Both the position numbers and the translations under genes were made by a program. Source: Cupriavidus sp. AU9028 (GTDB lineage: Bacteria; Pseudomonadota; Gammaproteobacteria; Burkholderiales; Burkholderiaceae). From it: a stretch of DNA of 64,000 nucleotides. Below, in pieces: positions 1 to 7,709 of the stretch. How positions within the stretch are numbered: position 1 is the stretch's first letter; the number at the start of each line of letters is the position of its first letter. A model generated the notes under the pieces. The model was not told the origin of the DNA and searched no databases. It worked only from the letters and a program-made list of their open reading frames with translations. The DNA lies in NCBI RefSeq assembly GCF_019795295.1, contig NZ_JAIMCG010000007.1, positions 1 through 64,000 on the forward strand, given 5' to 3'.

Positions 1-1
1 G

Positions 2-91
2 GCGTTGGTGGCAGCCATGCGAAAAGTCCTTGGCATGCTCAACGCCATGGCCAAGCACCGTTGCCCCTGGAATCCTGCTCTTTCCGCTTGA
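2..91 (+). CDS. C-terminal end of an IS110-family transposase (partial)
   Basis: The frame is open from the window edge to a TGA at 89-91, so only the last 29 residues are visible. They contain an R-K-x-L-x-x-L-N-A-M run followed by a Pro-Trp pair six residues later. That layout is typical of the extreme C-terminus of IS110/IS1111 (DEDD) transposases. The upstream part of the element lies outside the window, so intactness cannot be judged. The assignment rests on remembered family resemblance of a short stretch only. Confidence 0.5.
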   Translation, partial: ALVAAMRKVLGMLNAMAKHRCPWNPALSA

Positions 92-104
92 CCGGCAAGA
101 CGGT

Positions 105-280
105 TGCTCTCCCCCGGCCCCTCTCCCACGCGTGGGAGAGGGGAGCAAAACCGGGGCATTGCAGGCGCCGCCGGTTCGCTCCTTTCCGACCATGGGAGAA
201 GGTAGACAAACTCCGGGCATTCCAGGCGCTGCCGGTTCGCTCCCCTCTCCCGCCCTGCGGGAGAGGGGCCGGGGGAGAGG
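105..280. repeat. Cluster of palindromic BIME/REP-like repeats
   Basis: Three GC-rich palindromic units built on a CCCCTCTCCC...GGGAGAGGGG stem, at about 110-155, 175-205 and 240-280, are joined by near-identical linkers containing GCCGGTTCGCTCC. Related units recur at 33703-33816, 40829-40945 and 43438-43555, always between genes. The outer units face each other and can form one large cruciform. The stretch 92-356 holds no gene other than the leader of the next one. Confidence 0.75.
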
Positions 281-356
281 GCAATGGACCCGGAACGCAT
301 CCACCGCATCTGCTGCAACGGTCTCACATCGAACAAGAAACCAAGGAGGAGCAACC

Positions 357-1571
357 ATGCCAGTCCCCCCGCCGTCCCATCCGCATCTTCCCCTCGCGCG
401 CCGCCTGTTGCTCAGAACAGTTCTGCTGGCCGGCATCGCGGCAGCCGGCATGGCCGGCATCCCGAAGGCCGCCCACGCCCAGATCCGCATCGGCGTCGAC
501 GTCTCCACCACCGGTCCCGCCGCCTCGATCGGCATCCCATCCAAGAACACCATCCTGATGTGGCCGGAAACGCTGGGCGGGCAGAAGGCCGAGTACATCG
601 TGCTCGACGACGCCTCCGACCCCGCCGCGGCGGTGCGCAACGTGCGCAAGCTGATCGCCGAGAACAAGGTCGATGCCATCGTCGGGCCGAACATCACGCC
701 CACCGCGCTGGCCGCGCTCGACGCCGTGAACGAGGGCGAGACGCCGATGATCGCCCTGGCCGCGTCGGCCTCCATCGTCGAGCCCCAGAGCGACCCCAAG
801 CGCCGCTGGGCCTTCAAGATGCCGCAGAACGACTCGCACATGGCCACCGTGCTGACCGAGTACATGAGCAACCATGGCGTGCGCACGGTTGGCTTTATCG
901 GCTTTGCCGACGCCTATGGCGAAAGCTGGTGGCGCGAGTTCTCGAAGCTGGCGGAGGTGCGCAAGATCCGCATCGTGGCCAGCGAGCGCTTTTCGCGCAA
1001 CGACACCTCCGTCACCGGACAGGTGCTCAAGCTGATGGCCGCTAATCCCGATGCGATCCTCATTGCCGGCGCCGGCACGCCGTCGGTGCTGCCGCAGAAG
1101 ACGCTGGGCGAGCGCGGCTACAAGGGCAAGATCTACCAGACCCATGGCATCGCCACCGGGGAATTCCTGCGCATGGGCGGGCGCGATGTCGAAGGCACGC
1201 TGTTTCCGACCGGGCCGGTGGTAGTCGCAAGGCAACTGCCCGACAATCATCCGGTCAAGCCGGTCGCCGTCGACTTCGTCAAGCGCTATGAGGCGAAGTA
1301 CGGCGCCAACAGCATCACGCAGTTCGCTGGGGACGCCTGGGGGGCGTGGCAACTGCTCGACGATGCGGCGCGACGGGCGCTCAAGACCGGCGCGCAGCCC
1401 GGCACGCGCGAATTCCGCCACGCCATGCGCGACGCGCTCGAAACCACCAGCAATTTGACGGTGCCCAACGGCGTGCTGAACCTGAACCCGCGCGATCACC
1501 AGGGCTTCGACCAGCGCTCCCGCGTTATGGGGGTGATCCGCAACGGGAAATTCAGTTACGCGGGACAATAG
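357..1571 (+). CDS. ABC transporter periplasmic substrate-binding protein (type 1, Leu/Ile/Val-binding family)
   Basis: Periplasmic binding-protein-like fold I protein of 404 residues, expected to deliver a small acid or amino acid to an ABC permease. The open frame extends further upstream, but ATG 357 is chosen because AAGGAGGA lies at 343-350 with correct spacing and a signal peptide follows at once: Arg pair at 15-16, hydrophobic core about 17-35, predicted cleavage after AHA (residue 41). The mature start IRIGVDVSTTGPAASIG is the usual first strand and glycine/serine-rich turn of the LivJ family. No permease or ATPase genes are adjacent, so it is an orphan binding protein here. The next gene, a hydroxyacid dehydrogenase, starts 73 bases downstream and may be co-transcribed. 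The ligand is unknown. Confidence 0.85.
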   Translation: MPVPPPSHPHLPLARRLLLRTVLLAGIAAAGMAGIPKAAHAQIRIGVDVSTTGPAASIGIPSKNTILMWPETLGGQKAEYIVLDDASDPAAAVRNVRKLIAENKVDAIVGPNITPTALAALDAVNEGETPMIALAASASIVEPQSDPKRRWAFKMPQNDSHMATVLTEYMSNHGVRTVGFIGFADAYGESWWREFSKLAEVRKIRIVASERFSRNDTSVTGQVLKLMAANPDAILIAGAGTPSVLPQKTLGERGYKGKIYQTHGIATGEFLRMGGRDVEGTLFPTGPVVVARQLPDNHPVKPVAVDFVKRYEAKYGANSITQFAGDAWGAWQLLDDAARRALKTGAQPGTREFRHAMRDALETTSNLTVPNGVLNLNPRDHQGFDQRSRVMGVIRNGKFSYAGQ

Positions 1572-1644
1572 CGGCAAGGGCGAGCCAACGCTGCCACTGC
1601 CGGTGGCCTTGGCAGGCCCTCGACAACACCAAGGAGCAAACCAG

Positions 1645-2508
1645 ATGACGACGATCGCCTTTATCGGACTTGGCGCCATGGGCAAACCCATGGTGCGCCA
1701 TCTGCTGGCCGCCGGACACACCGTGCGCGCCTCCGTACGCCGTCCCGAGGCCGCCGACGAGGCCCGTGCGCTCGGCGCCGAGCCGTTCTTCTCGCCAGCG
1801 GAAGCGGCGCAGGGCGCGGAGATCGTCTTCACCAACGTCACCTCCTCGGAAGACGTGCGCGCGGTGCTGCTCGGCCCGGGCGGCGCGGTCGAGGGCGCTG
1901 CTGCCGGCACCATCTGCGTGGATCACAGCACCATCTCGCCGGTGGTCACGCGCGAAATCGCCAAGGCATTGGCCGCGCGCGGCATCGAAGCACTGGACTG
2001 CCCAGTGTCGGGCGGCACCGCTGCCGCGGAAGCGGGCGCTCTCACCATCATGGCGGGGGGCAAAGCCGAGGTGCTGGAACGGGTGCGGCCGCTGCTGTCG
2101 TGCTATGGCAAGTCCATCACCCATATCGGCGAGAACGGCGCCGGACAGGTCGCCAAGCTTTGCAACCAGATCGCCCAGGTCGTCAATATCCAGGGCATCG
2201 CCGAGGCCATGCGCTTTGCCAACACCCAGCAGGTTGATGCCGGCCGGGTGCTGGAGGCGATGTCCACCGGTTTCGCCGGCAGCCGGATGCTGGACCTGAT
2301 GGGCCCGAAGATGGTTAACCGCGATTTCGCCGCGGGCATCCAGGCCCGGCTGCACGACAAGGACTTCGGTCTCGCCGCGCAGGTCGCGCGCGAGGCCGGG
2401 CTGGAGCTGCCCGCGATGCAGGTAACCGCCGCCCAGCTGCACAAGCTGATGGAGAATGGCTGGGGGCGGGACGATACCTCGTCGCTGCTGCGCGTGCTGG
2501 AGGGCTGA
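1645..2508 (+). CDS. NAD(P)-dependent beta-hydroxyacid dehydrogenase (3-hydroxyisobutyrate dehydrogenase / tartronate semialdehyde reductase family)
   Basis: Protein of 287 residues; ATG 1645 follows AAGGAG at 1631-1636. The N-terminal Rossmann motif GLGAMGKPM sits at residues 7-15. The substrate-binding signature DCPVSGG lies near residue 117, and the catalytic-lysine region GAGQVAKLCNQ near residue 166 has the family spacing G-x3-K-x3-N. All parts of a full-length enzyme (usual length 285-300) are present. It oxidises or reduces a short beta-hydroxyacid with NAD(P); sequence alone does not separate 3-hydroxyisobutyrate, 2-hydroxy-3-oxopropionate and related substrates. It follows the binding-protein gene on the same strand, which suggests an uptake-plus-catabolism pair, but that is inference. 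Confidence 0.88.
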   Translation: MTTIAFIGLGAMGKPMVRHLLAAGHTVRASVRRPEAADEARALGAEPFFSPAEAAQGAEIVFTNVTSSEDVRAVLLGPGGAVEGAAAGTICVDHSTISPVVTREIAKALAARGIEALDCPVSGGTAAAEAGALTIMAGGKAEVLERVRPLLSCYGKSITHIGENGAGQVAKLCNQIAQVVNIQGIAEAMRFANTQQVDAGRVLEAMSTGFAGSRMLDLMGPKMVNRDFAAGIQARLHDKDFGLAAQVAREAGLELPAMQVTAAQLHKLMENGWGRDDTSSLLRVLEG

Positions 2509-2542
2509 CGGCTCCCGTAGTACAGCCGTCGAAGGGAGCGAG

Positions 2543-2908
2543 ATGGTCGTCAAACGCCGCCTTCGCGCCGGGCAGCTCGGCCAGCACGGGCCGCCCTCCC
2601 CGGCCGAAACCGGTGCCGGCCAGACGACCTGCCCGCTTTGCGGTCGCCCCCTGGTTGCCGGCCCCAGCGTCGATCTCCACCACCCCGTGCCGCGCAGCCG
2701 CGGAGGCAGGGAGGTGGTGCCCATGCACCGGATCTGCCACCAGAAAATCCACTCGGTCTTCACCGAAGCGGAGCTGGAGCAGCAGTACTACGACATGGAG
2801 CGGCTGCGCGGCCACCCGGCCATCGCCGACTTCATCCGCTGGATTGCCCGCAAGCCACCCGAGTATTTCGATCGCAGCCGGACCACGCGAGAGAAGCGGG
2901 GACGGTAG
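2543..2908 (+). CDS. HNH-fold endonuclease-like protein
   Basis: Protein of 121 residues. ATG 2543 is preceded by GAAGGGAG at 2531-2538; the longer open frame upstream overlaps the preceding gene and looks spurious. A CPLC zinc-knuckle half (residues 32-35) is followed by D-L-H-H-P-V-P, then R-x-G-G and P-M-H-x-x-C-H-x-x-I-H, the layout of a compact HNH (His-Asn-His-like) nuclease domain. The second cysteine pair of larger HNH proteins is reduced to one Cys. Such small HNH proteins are common in Burkholderiales chromosomes; the target is unknown. It stands immediately upstream of the tRNA-Leu used as an integration site. Confidence 0.72.
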   Translation: MVVKRRLRAGQLGQHGPPSPAETGAGQTTCPLCGRPLVAGPSVDLHHPVPRSRGGREVVPMHRICHQKIHSVFTEAELEQQYYDMERLRGHPAIADFIRWIARKPPEYFDRSRTTREKRGR

Positions 2909-3036
2909 ATCCGGGCGGTCGGGCGGCGTGGGGGCGGGGATCCAGTATTGTTGGCCCCGAGGATTTGCGGCATAATCCTCGGCTCTGTCTCGTGCTGACT
3001 GCCTCTCCGGCAGTCGCGACGGCGCGAGGGCCCCCG

Positions 3037-3121
3037 GCCCGGGTGGTGAAACAGGTAGACGCAGGGGACTCAAAATCCCCCGCCGCAAGGCGTGTCGGTT
3101 CGAGTCCGACCCCGGGCACCA
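3037..3121 (+). tRNA. tRNA-Leu, anticodon CAA
   Basis: An 85-base class II tRNA including an encoded CCA. The acceptor stem GCCCGGG (3037-3043) pairs with CCCGGGC (3111-3117), followed by discriminator A and CCA. The anticodon stem GGGGA/TCCCC encloses CTCAAAA, giving anticodon CAA, which reads UUG. A long variable arm CGCCGCAAGGCG and a T loop GGTTCGAGTCC complete the structure. Its 3' 54 bases are duplicated at 18592-18645, marking it as the attachment site of the island downstream. The gene itself stays intact. Confidence 0.96.
3068..3121 (+). other. attL: 3' end of tRNA-Leu, left boundary of the island
   Basis: These 54 bases, from the anticodon loop to the CCA end, recur identically at 18592-18645. 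Sequences diverge on both sides (GGGG before and TCAG after here; CCCA before and CGAT after at the other copy). Integration of tyrosine-recombinase elements into the 3' end of a tRNA typically leaves exactly this kind of direct repeat. Confidence 0.9.
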
Positions 3122-3205
3122 TCAGAAGATCTTCCGAAAATTCAAACAGTTGGAAGATGTCGTAGTCCATACCCCGCACCGGGGGATTTTCTTGAAATTG
3201 TGGTC

Positions 3206-3226
3206 AGGTACAGTTTCGGTACAGTG
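3206..3226. repeat. Arm-type GGTACAG repeats at left island end
   Basis: Two copies of GGTACAG at 3207-3213 and 3218-3224 lie 85-105 bases inside attL. The 13-mer TTTCGGTACAGTG (3214-3226) occurs in inverted orientation at 18438-18450 inside the right end. Short repeats of this kind next to att sites are usual binding sites for integrase arm domains or excisionase; that role is inferred. Confidence 0.5.
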
Positions 3227-3246
3227 ACGCGGCGCGAGCCTCACTT

Positions 3247-3831
3247 TTGACTGCACATGGCTACGATCGTCAAGACTCCAGGGTATCGGCAGCCTATGCG
3301 GAACCAGGCGATAGCCACTCGTCCGCCCGTAGCAGTTCAGGCGAACCCCTGATAAATCAAAGCGTTGCTCAATTTGATACGCCATCCATACCCTATCCGG
3401 AGGATATGGACAGGCGGCTGGGTAACACTACTCCTAACAGTAACTCTATCTATAACCCTACTACTACAGCCGCACCGCACCACAGTCTGCAATACCCTAG
3501 CGCGCTGGTGCCGGCGGAAAAGCTGTCGATCCAGAATCTCATTACAGGCATTCCCGCGCATGACGCCCAGGCTCTGCTGGATGAGTTGGAGGGAGCGATC
3601 AAAAAGCCCGGAACGATCAGAACATCGAAAGTCGCGTATTTCAAAGGACTTGTTGACTGGCACCGGTCGGGCGGTTTCGTGCCCGCAGCGGGCATCCAGA
3701 TCGCTACCAGAAGGAATCGTCAAGCGGCTAGCGAGGAAGGGGCACCAGCGTCAACACCACTCAGCCGGGCCGAATGCCACGTGCGACTTCAAGAAATCAA
3801 AGCCAAACTGGCGCTGAGTGGGAGGATGTAG
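3247..3831 (+). pseudogene. Remnant of an ICE replication-type protein (STY4528-like C-terminus)
   Basis: Open frame of 194 codons. Roughly residues 54-160 show a Ser/Asn/Thr-rich linker followed by a helical segment with A-Q-A-L-L-D-E-L-E-G and V-A-Y-F-K-G-L. This order resembles, from memory, the C-terminal region of the pathogenicity-island/ICE replication protein family STY4528. The first 50 residues look non-native and overlap the integrase stub in another frame, so the N-terminal two thirds of the protein are missing. It ends three bases before the ribbon-helix-helix stub, the tight spacing expected of neighbouring ICE genes. Alternatively it is an unrelated hypothetical protein. Confidence 0.4.
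3257..3352 (+). pseudogene. Integrase stub: first eight codons of a tyrosine recombinase gene, then out-of-context sequence
   Basis: ATG 3257 begins MATIVKTP, the characteristic N-terminus of many tRNA-targeting island integrases of this group. Instead of the expected continuation the frame reads unrelated residues and stops at 3350-3352 after 31 codons. Position (next to the tRNA) and strand are those expected for the integrase gene. The simplest reading is a deletion that removed almost the entire gene and joined its start to ICE replication-region sequence. Recognition rests on eight residues plus location, so it is tentative. Confidence 0.45.
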
Positions 3832-3833
3832 AA

Positions 3834-3935
3834 ATGACGCGCAAGACCACACTCAGCATCCGCCTGGATGATGATCTGAAGCAACGTTGGCAGGCACTTT
3901 GTCTTCGCCAAGGCAGCACGCCCAGCGACGGCCTG
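3834..3935 (+). pseudogene. Truncated ribbon-helix-helix (CopG-like) regulator
   Basis: ATG 3834 starts MTRKTTLSIRLDDDLKQRW, a typical ribbon-helix-helix beta strand and first helix, followed by a short helix (ALCLRQGSTPSD). After about 34 residues the frame becomes low-complexity and unlike the family, which normally runs on through the second helix and a tail. Although the frame stays open to 4439, this looks like a 5' fragment joined to foreign sequence. It follows the replication-protein remnant as in ICE gene order. Confidence 0.5.
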
Positions 3936-4068
3936 CGACTCGGACAGCAAGCTGTTCGGGGCGGAAGCTCGGCAAATTCCGATACTCCGGCCAGCACAAT
4001 CAACTGCCTCTGCATGTGTGCCACAGTGATAAACTCCCGGCCGTCTTTATCCCGCTTTCCCATCCGAG

Positions 4069-4413
4069 ATGAAACGCTGCGTCGTTGGTATCCGTCGCCC
4101 GGAGGATCGGAGCCGTCCGGCCACCGGGCGGAACCAGCCCTCGATCTGGTTTCCATCGATGGCGACGATGGCGGCGGTGCTGTCGGAGGACAACCAAGCC
4201 CTGTTGCGCCTGATCCGCGACCGGCGGCCCAAGTCGCTGACGGCGCTGGCCGAACTGACCGGGCGGCAAGTGCCCAATCTGTCGCGCTCGCTGCGGATGA
4301 TGGAAGGCTACGGCCTAGTCAAGCTCAAGCGCGACGGACACGGCGTGGAGCCGGTGGCGCTGGCGACGGAATTTCTGATCGTGCTGAACGACCCCAAGGC
4401 CGCCAAGGCGTAA
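4069..4413 (+). CDS. HVO_A0114-like winged-helix DNA-binding protein (possible antitoxin)
   Basis: Protein of 114 residues. Residues about 24-100 contain PSIWFPSMATMAAVLSEDNQ, then a helix-turn-helix segment with SLTALAELTGRQVPNLSRSL and a wing-like GYGLVKLKRDG. This matches the MarR/ArsR-like HVO_A0114 group, often the antitoxin or regulator of a two-gene module. The N-terminus is shorter than usual and no partner toxin lies upstream, where the ribbon-helix-helix stub ends, so the start may be a deletion junction. It ends 22 bases before hsdM and could control the restriction-modification operon; that is inference. No convincing ribosome-binding site precedes ATG 4069. Confidence 0.6.
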   Translation: MKRCVVGIRRPEDRSRPATGRNQPSIWFPSMATMAAVLSEDNQALLRLIRDRRPKSLTALAELTGRQVPNLSRSLRMMEGYGLVKLKRDGHGVEPVALATEFLIVLNDPKAAKA

Positions 4414-4435
4414 ATCGAACCCAGAACAACAAAGA

Positions 4436-6478
4436 ATGAAGCTCACCCAACAACAACTCGAAACCCACCTCTGGGGCGCGGCCAACATCCTGCGTGGCAA
4501 GACCGCTGGGCAGGACTACAAGAACTACATCCTGTCGCTGATGTTCTACAAGCGGCTGTGCGACCAGTGGGAGAACGAGGCCGACGTTGCTATCGCCGAG
4601 CAGGAGCGCCAGCAGGGCCGCAGCTTCACGGAAAAGGAAAAAGCCGTCTTTCGCAAACGCGGCGAGCACCGCTATTCCATCCCCGAAGGTAGCCGCTGGG
4701 GCGATGTGCTGGCCGCTTCCACCAATCTCGGCGAAAAGCTCACCCAGGCCATGAAAGCAGTGTCCAACGCCAACGACGAACTGCGCGGCGTGTTCACCGT
4801 GGACTGGGCGCAGCCCGCGCCCGACGGCAGCGGCAAACCGCTCATCCCCAATGAAGTCGTCCACGCGCTGATCCAGCACTTTAATACGCACGATCTTTCC
4901 AACGCCAGCGTGCCGCCGGACGTGCTGGGCCACGCCTACGAATACCTCATCAAGCAGTTCGCCGACGACGCGGGCGCGAAAGCCGGCGAGTTCTTTACCC
5001 CGCCGGAAGTGGTGGACACGCTGGTCCGCATCCTCGAGCCGCAGCCCGGCGACTCCGTTTACGACCCCACCTGCGGCAGCGGCGGCATGCTGGTGCATTC
5101 GGCGGATTTCCTACGCGAGAACGGCCACCACGCCACCGCTGCCCAATACTTCGGACAGGAGATGAATTGGGGCAACGCCGCCATTGGCAAGATCAACTCC
5201 GTGCTGCACGGGCTTGAGGCCGACATCAAGGCGGGCGCGAGCACCATCACCGACCCGGCGTTCAAGGACAGCGCGGGCCAGGTGCGCAAGTTCTCGCTGG
5301 CGCTGGCCAATTTCCCCTTCTCCGACGAGTTTTGGTGGCTCAAGCCCGAACAGCAGACGGACGACAAGAAGAAAAGGGACAAGCTCAAGAAAGAAATCTT
5401 CGGCAAGGAAGGTTTCAAGGATGCCTATGGCCGCTTTGGGCGCGGCACGCCGTTCAAGGCCCCGCCCGCCGGCTACGGCGATTACGCGTTCATCCTGCAC
5501 ATCCTCGCCTCGCTCAACGAGCACGGCCGCGCCGGCATCGTCTGCCCGCAGGGCGTGCTGTTTCGCGGTCAGCCGGAGGTGGAGGAGGAAACCGGCGAGT
5601 TCGACGACGACGGAAGCCCGAAATTCAAACGCCGCAAGGCCGACGACGAGCACCTGATCCGCCGCGCGCTGCTGGAATCGCGCCTGATCGACGCGGTGAT
5701 TTCACTGCCGCTCAATGTGTTCTACGGCGCGGGCGTGCCCGCCTGCCTCTTGATCCTGCGCAAGCAGCGCCCGCCAACGCGCCACGACAAGGTGCTGCTG
5801 GTCTATGCCGCGCGGCATTTCCGTGAGCTGTCCAATCAGAATGAACTGCGCCCGCAGGATGTGATGCGCATCCTGGTGCATGTTCAGGCGTATGGCGACG
5901 CGGCGAAGGTGCCCAAGCTAGTGGCGCAGCACAGCGGGCGCATCCGCGAGCAGATCAATGCACGCGAGCACGACGAGGTGGAGCGGCTGGAAGCCGAATA
6001 CGCCGACGCGGCGGCGCGGCTGGTCTGGCTGGAAACCAAACTGGCTGAGAAGCAGGCCGAACTGCCCAAGATCAGCGCCAAGACCGCGAAGGACAAGGCC
6101 GAGGCGGCCATCCAGAAATTGAAAGCCCAGCGTGACAAGGCAGCGGCAAAGATCGCCGAGCGCGACGAGAAGATCGCCGAAGCGCGCCGCCGCGCCGAAG
6201 ACGATCGCCGCGATGTGGAAGCCGTGGGCCAGGAACTGGGTGCGCTCTACGGCGATGCCGACGAACTGCTCAAGCACGCCCGCGTCGTGGACATTGCCGA
6301 GATCGAGGAAAACGAGTTCAACCTCAACATCCCGCGTTATGTGGACACCTTCGAGCCGGAGCCGAGGGTAGAGGTGAAAGATGCGCTGAAGGCGCTGGCT
6401 GATGCAGAGAGCGCCACCGCCACCGCAGAAAAGGAACTGAAACAACTGCTGGAGCGAATCGGATATGTCGCTCAGTAG
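4436..6478 (+). CDS. hsdM: Type I restriction-modification system methyltransferase subunit HsdM
   Basis: Protein of 680 residues that forms the modification core with HsdS and methylates adenine N6 using S-adenosylmethionine. The N-terminal HsdM helical domain begins at once (QLETHLWGAANILRG). SAM-binding motif I P-T-C-G-S-G-G lies at residues 211-217 and catalytic motif IV reads NFPFSD at 292-297 (an N-x-P-F variant, as is common in type I enzymes). Residues about 510-620 are a long charged coiled coil rich in Ala, Lys and Glu, which makes this protein longer than the classical 500-residue HsdM. It is the first gene of hsdM-hsdS-hsdR; hsdS overlaps its last 14 bases. Confidence 0.95.
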   Translation: MKLTQQQLETHLWGAANILRGKTAGQDYKNYILSLMFYKRLCDQWENEADVAIAEQERQQGRSFTEKEKAVFRKRGEHRYSIPEGSRWGDVLAASTNLGEKLTQAMKAVSNANDELRGVFTVDWAQPAPDGSGKPLIPNEVVHALIQHFNTHDLSNASVPPDVLGHAYEYLIKQFADDAGAKAGEFFTPPEVVDTLVRILEPQPGDSVYDPTCGSGGMLVHSADFLRENGHHATAAQYFGQEMNWGNAAIGKINSVLHGLEADIKAGASTITDPAFKDSAGQVRKFSLALANFPFSDEFWWLKPEQQTDDKKKRDKLKKEIFGKEGFKDAYGRFGRGTPFKAPPAGYGDYAFILHILASLNEHGRAGIVCPQGVLFRGQPEVEEETGEFDDDGSPKFKRRKADDEHLIRRALLESRLIDAVISLPLNVFYGAGVPACLLILRKQRPPTRHDKVLLVYAARHFRELSNQNELRPQDVMRILVHVQAYGDAAKVPKLVAQHSGRIREQINAREHDEVERLEAEYADAAARLVWLETKLAEKQAELPKISAKTAKDKAEAAIQKLKAQRDKAAAKIAERDEKIAEARRRAEDDRRDVEAVGQELGALYGDADELLKHARVVDIAEIEENEFNLNIPRYVDTFEPEPRVEVKDALKALADAESATATAEKELKQLLERIGYVAQ

Positions 6479-7709
6479 AAACCTCTCCGGCTGCCAAGTG
6501 TTCCATCCGTCGGAACTACCGACGGATTGGGACTGCGTGCCGTTGAAGGATAGGCTTGAACTGCTCTACGGGCGTGCGCTGAAAGAAGAAATCCGCAAAC
6601 CCGGCGACGTGGATGTGTTCGGATCGAATGGCAAGGTTGGCAGCCACAACGAGCATTGGCTTGACGCGCCGGGCGTACTGGTCGGTCGCAAGGGAACGGT
6701 CGGCGCTGTTCACTACACCGACAAACCGTTCTGGCCGATTGATACGACTTACTACGTCAAGCCGACAGGCGATGACAAGCTTCGATACCTGTTCTATCTG
6801 CTCGAGCAACTGCCATTGAAAAGTCTGAACGCCGCTACGGGCGTGCCGGGACTGTCGCGGCGCGACGCCTACGCGCTGCTCGGTGCGTTCCCGCCGCCGA
6901 ACGAGCAAGCCGCCATCGCCCGTGTCCTGGATGCCGTGGGTGCGGCGATTGATCGGGCGCGGGAGGCTGCGGCGCAAGCCGCCGAAGTCAAGCGCGCGCT
7001 CGCGCAGGAACTTTTCAGCAAGGGAACGCGCGGTGAACCGCAGAAGAAAACGCCGGTCGGCTTCATCCCAGCGTCGTGGGAAGTGAAACCCGTGAACGCG
7101 GTCGTCACGAATTTCGAGTATGGCCTGTCGCTGCCAATGCACCTCAAGGGCGCGACACCCATCCTACGCATGGGCAACATCCAGCAAGGCGATGTCGTGA
7201 TGGATGACTTGAAATATGTCACCCTCCCGGATGCCTTGGTTGACCGCTATCTATTGAAACGCGGCGATGTGTTGTTCAATCGCACGAACTCGCAGGAGTG
7301 GGTCGGCAAAGTCGGCATCTATCGCACGGATGCTCCCGCCGTTTTCGCGTCCTACCTGATTCGCCTGCATCCGGATGTTGCACAGGTAGACAACTACTAT
7401 CTCGGCCAGTTACTCAATTCCTACAACGCACAATGCCGCATAAAGCGGTTTGCAACGCCAGGCGTGCAGCAGGTCAACATCAACGCGAAGAATCTCGGCA
7501 AGGTGCTGATTCCCGTGCCGGTTGGTAGCACCGCGTTGGATGAACAGCGTGAAATCGCAGCAGTGCTGGAAGCCGCCGATGAGCGCAGCCGTTCTTACGC
7601 GCCAGTCATTGCGGCGTTGAGCCAACTTAAAAAATCTCTGATGCACGACCTGCTTACCGGCAGTGTCCGCTTCGATCCCGCGCTGTTCCCGCAGGAGGCC
7701 AACGTATGA
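6465..7709 (+). CDS. hsdS: Type I restriction-modification specificity subunit HsdS
   Basis: Protein of 414 residues with two target-recognition domains separated by a conserved helix. TRD1 covers about 15-145 and ends in SRRDAYALLGAFPPPNEQAAIARVLDAV. TRD2 starts near 195 (GFIPASWEVKPV) and ends in a second helix near 355-400 (ALDEQREIAAVLEAADERS). The two halves read different DNA half-sites, so the recognition sequence is bipartite and cannot be read from sequence. ATG 6465 lies inside the hsdM end after GGAGCG at 6451-6456, and the stop overlaps the hsdR start as ATGA, so translation is probably coupled. Confidence 0.94.
   Translation: MSLSRNLSGCQVFHPSELPTDWDCVPLKDRLELLYGRALKEEIRKPGDVDVFGSNGKVGSHNEHWLDAPGVLVGRKGTVGAVHYTDKPFWPIDTTYYVKPTGDDKLRYLFYLLEQLPLKSLNAATGVPGLSRRDAYALLGAFPPPNEQAAIARVLDAVGAAIDRAREAAAQAAEVKRALAQELFSKGTRGEPQKKTPVGFIPASWEVKPVNAVVTNFEYGLSLPMHLKGATPILRMGNIQQGDVVMDDLKYVTLPDALVDRYLLKRGDVLFNRTNSQEWVGKVGIYRTDAPAVFASYLIRLHPDVAQVDNYYLGQLLNSYNAQCRIKRFATPGVQQVNINAKNLGKVLIPVPVGSTALDEQREIAAVLEAADERSRSYAPVIAALSQLKKSLMHDLLTGSVRFDPALFPQEANV

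Noticed and set aside
324-1913. 529-codon minus-strand frame over the binding-protein gene
   Set aside because: Crosses two recognisable plus-strand genes and has no family resemblance.
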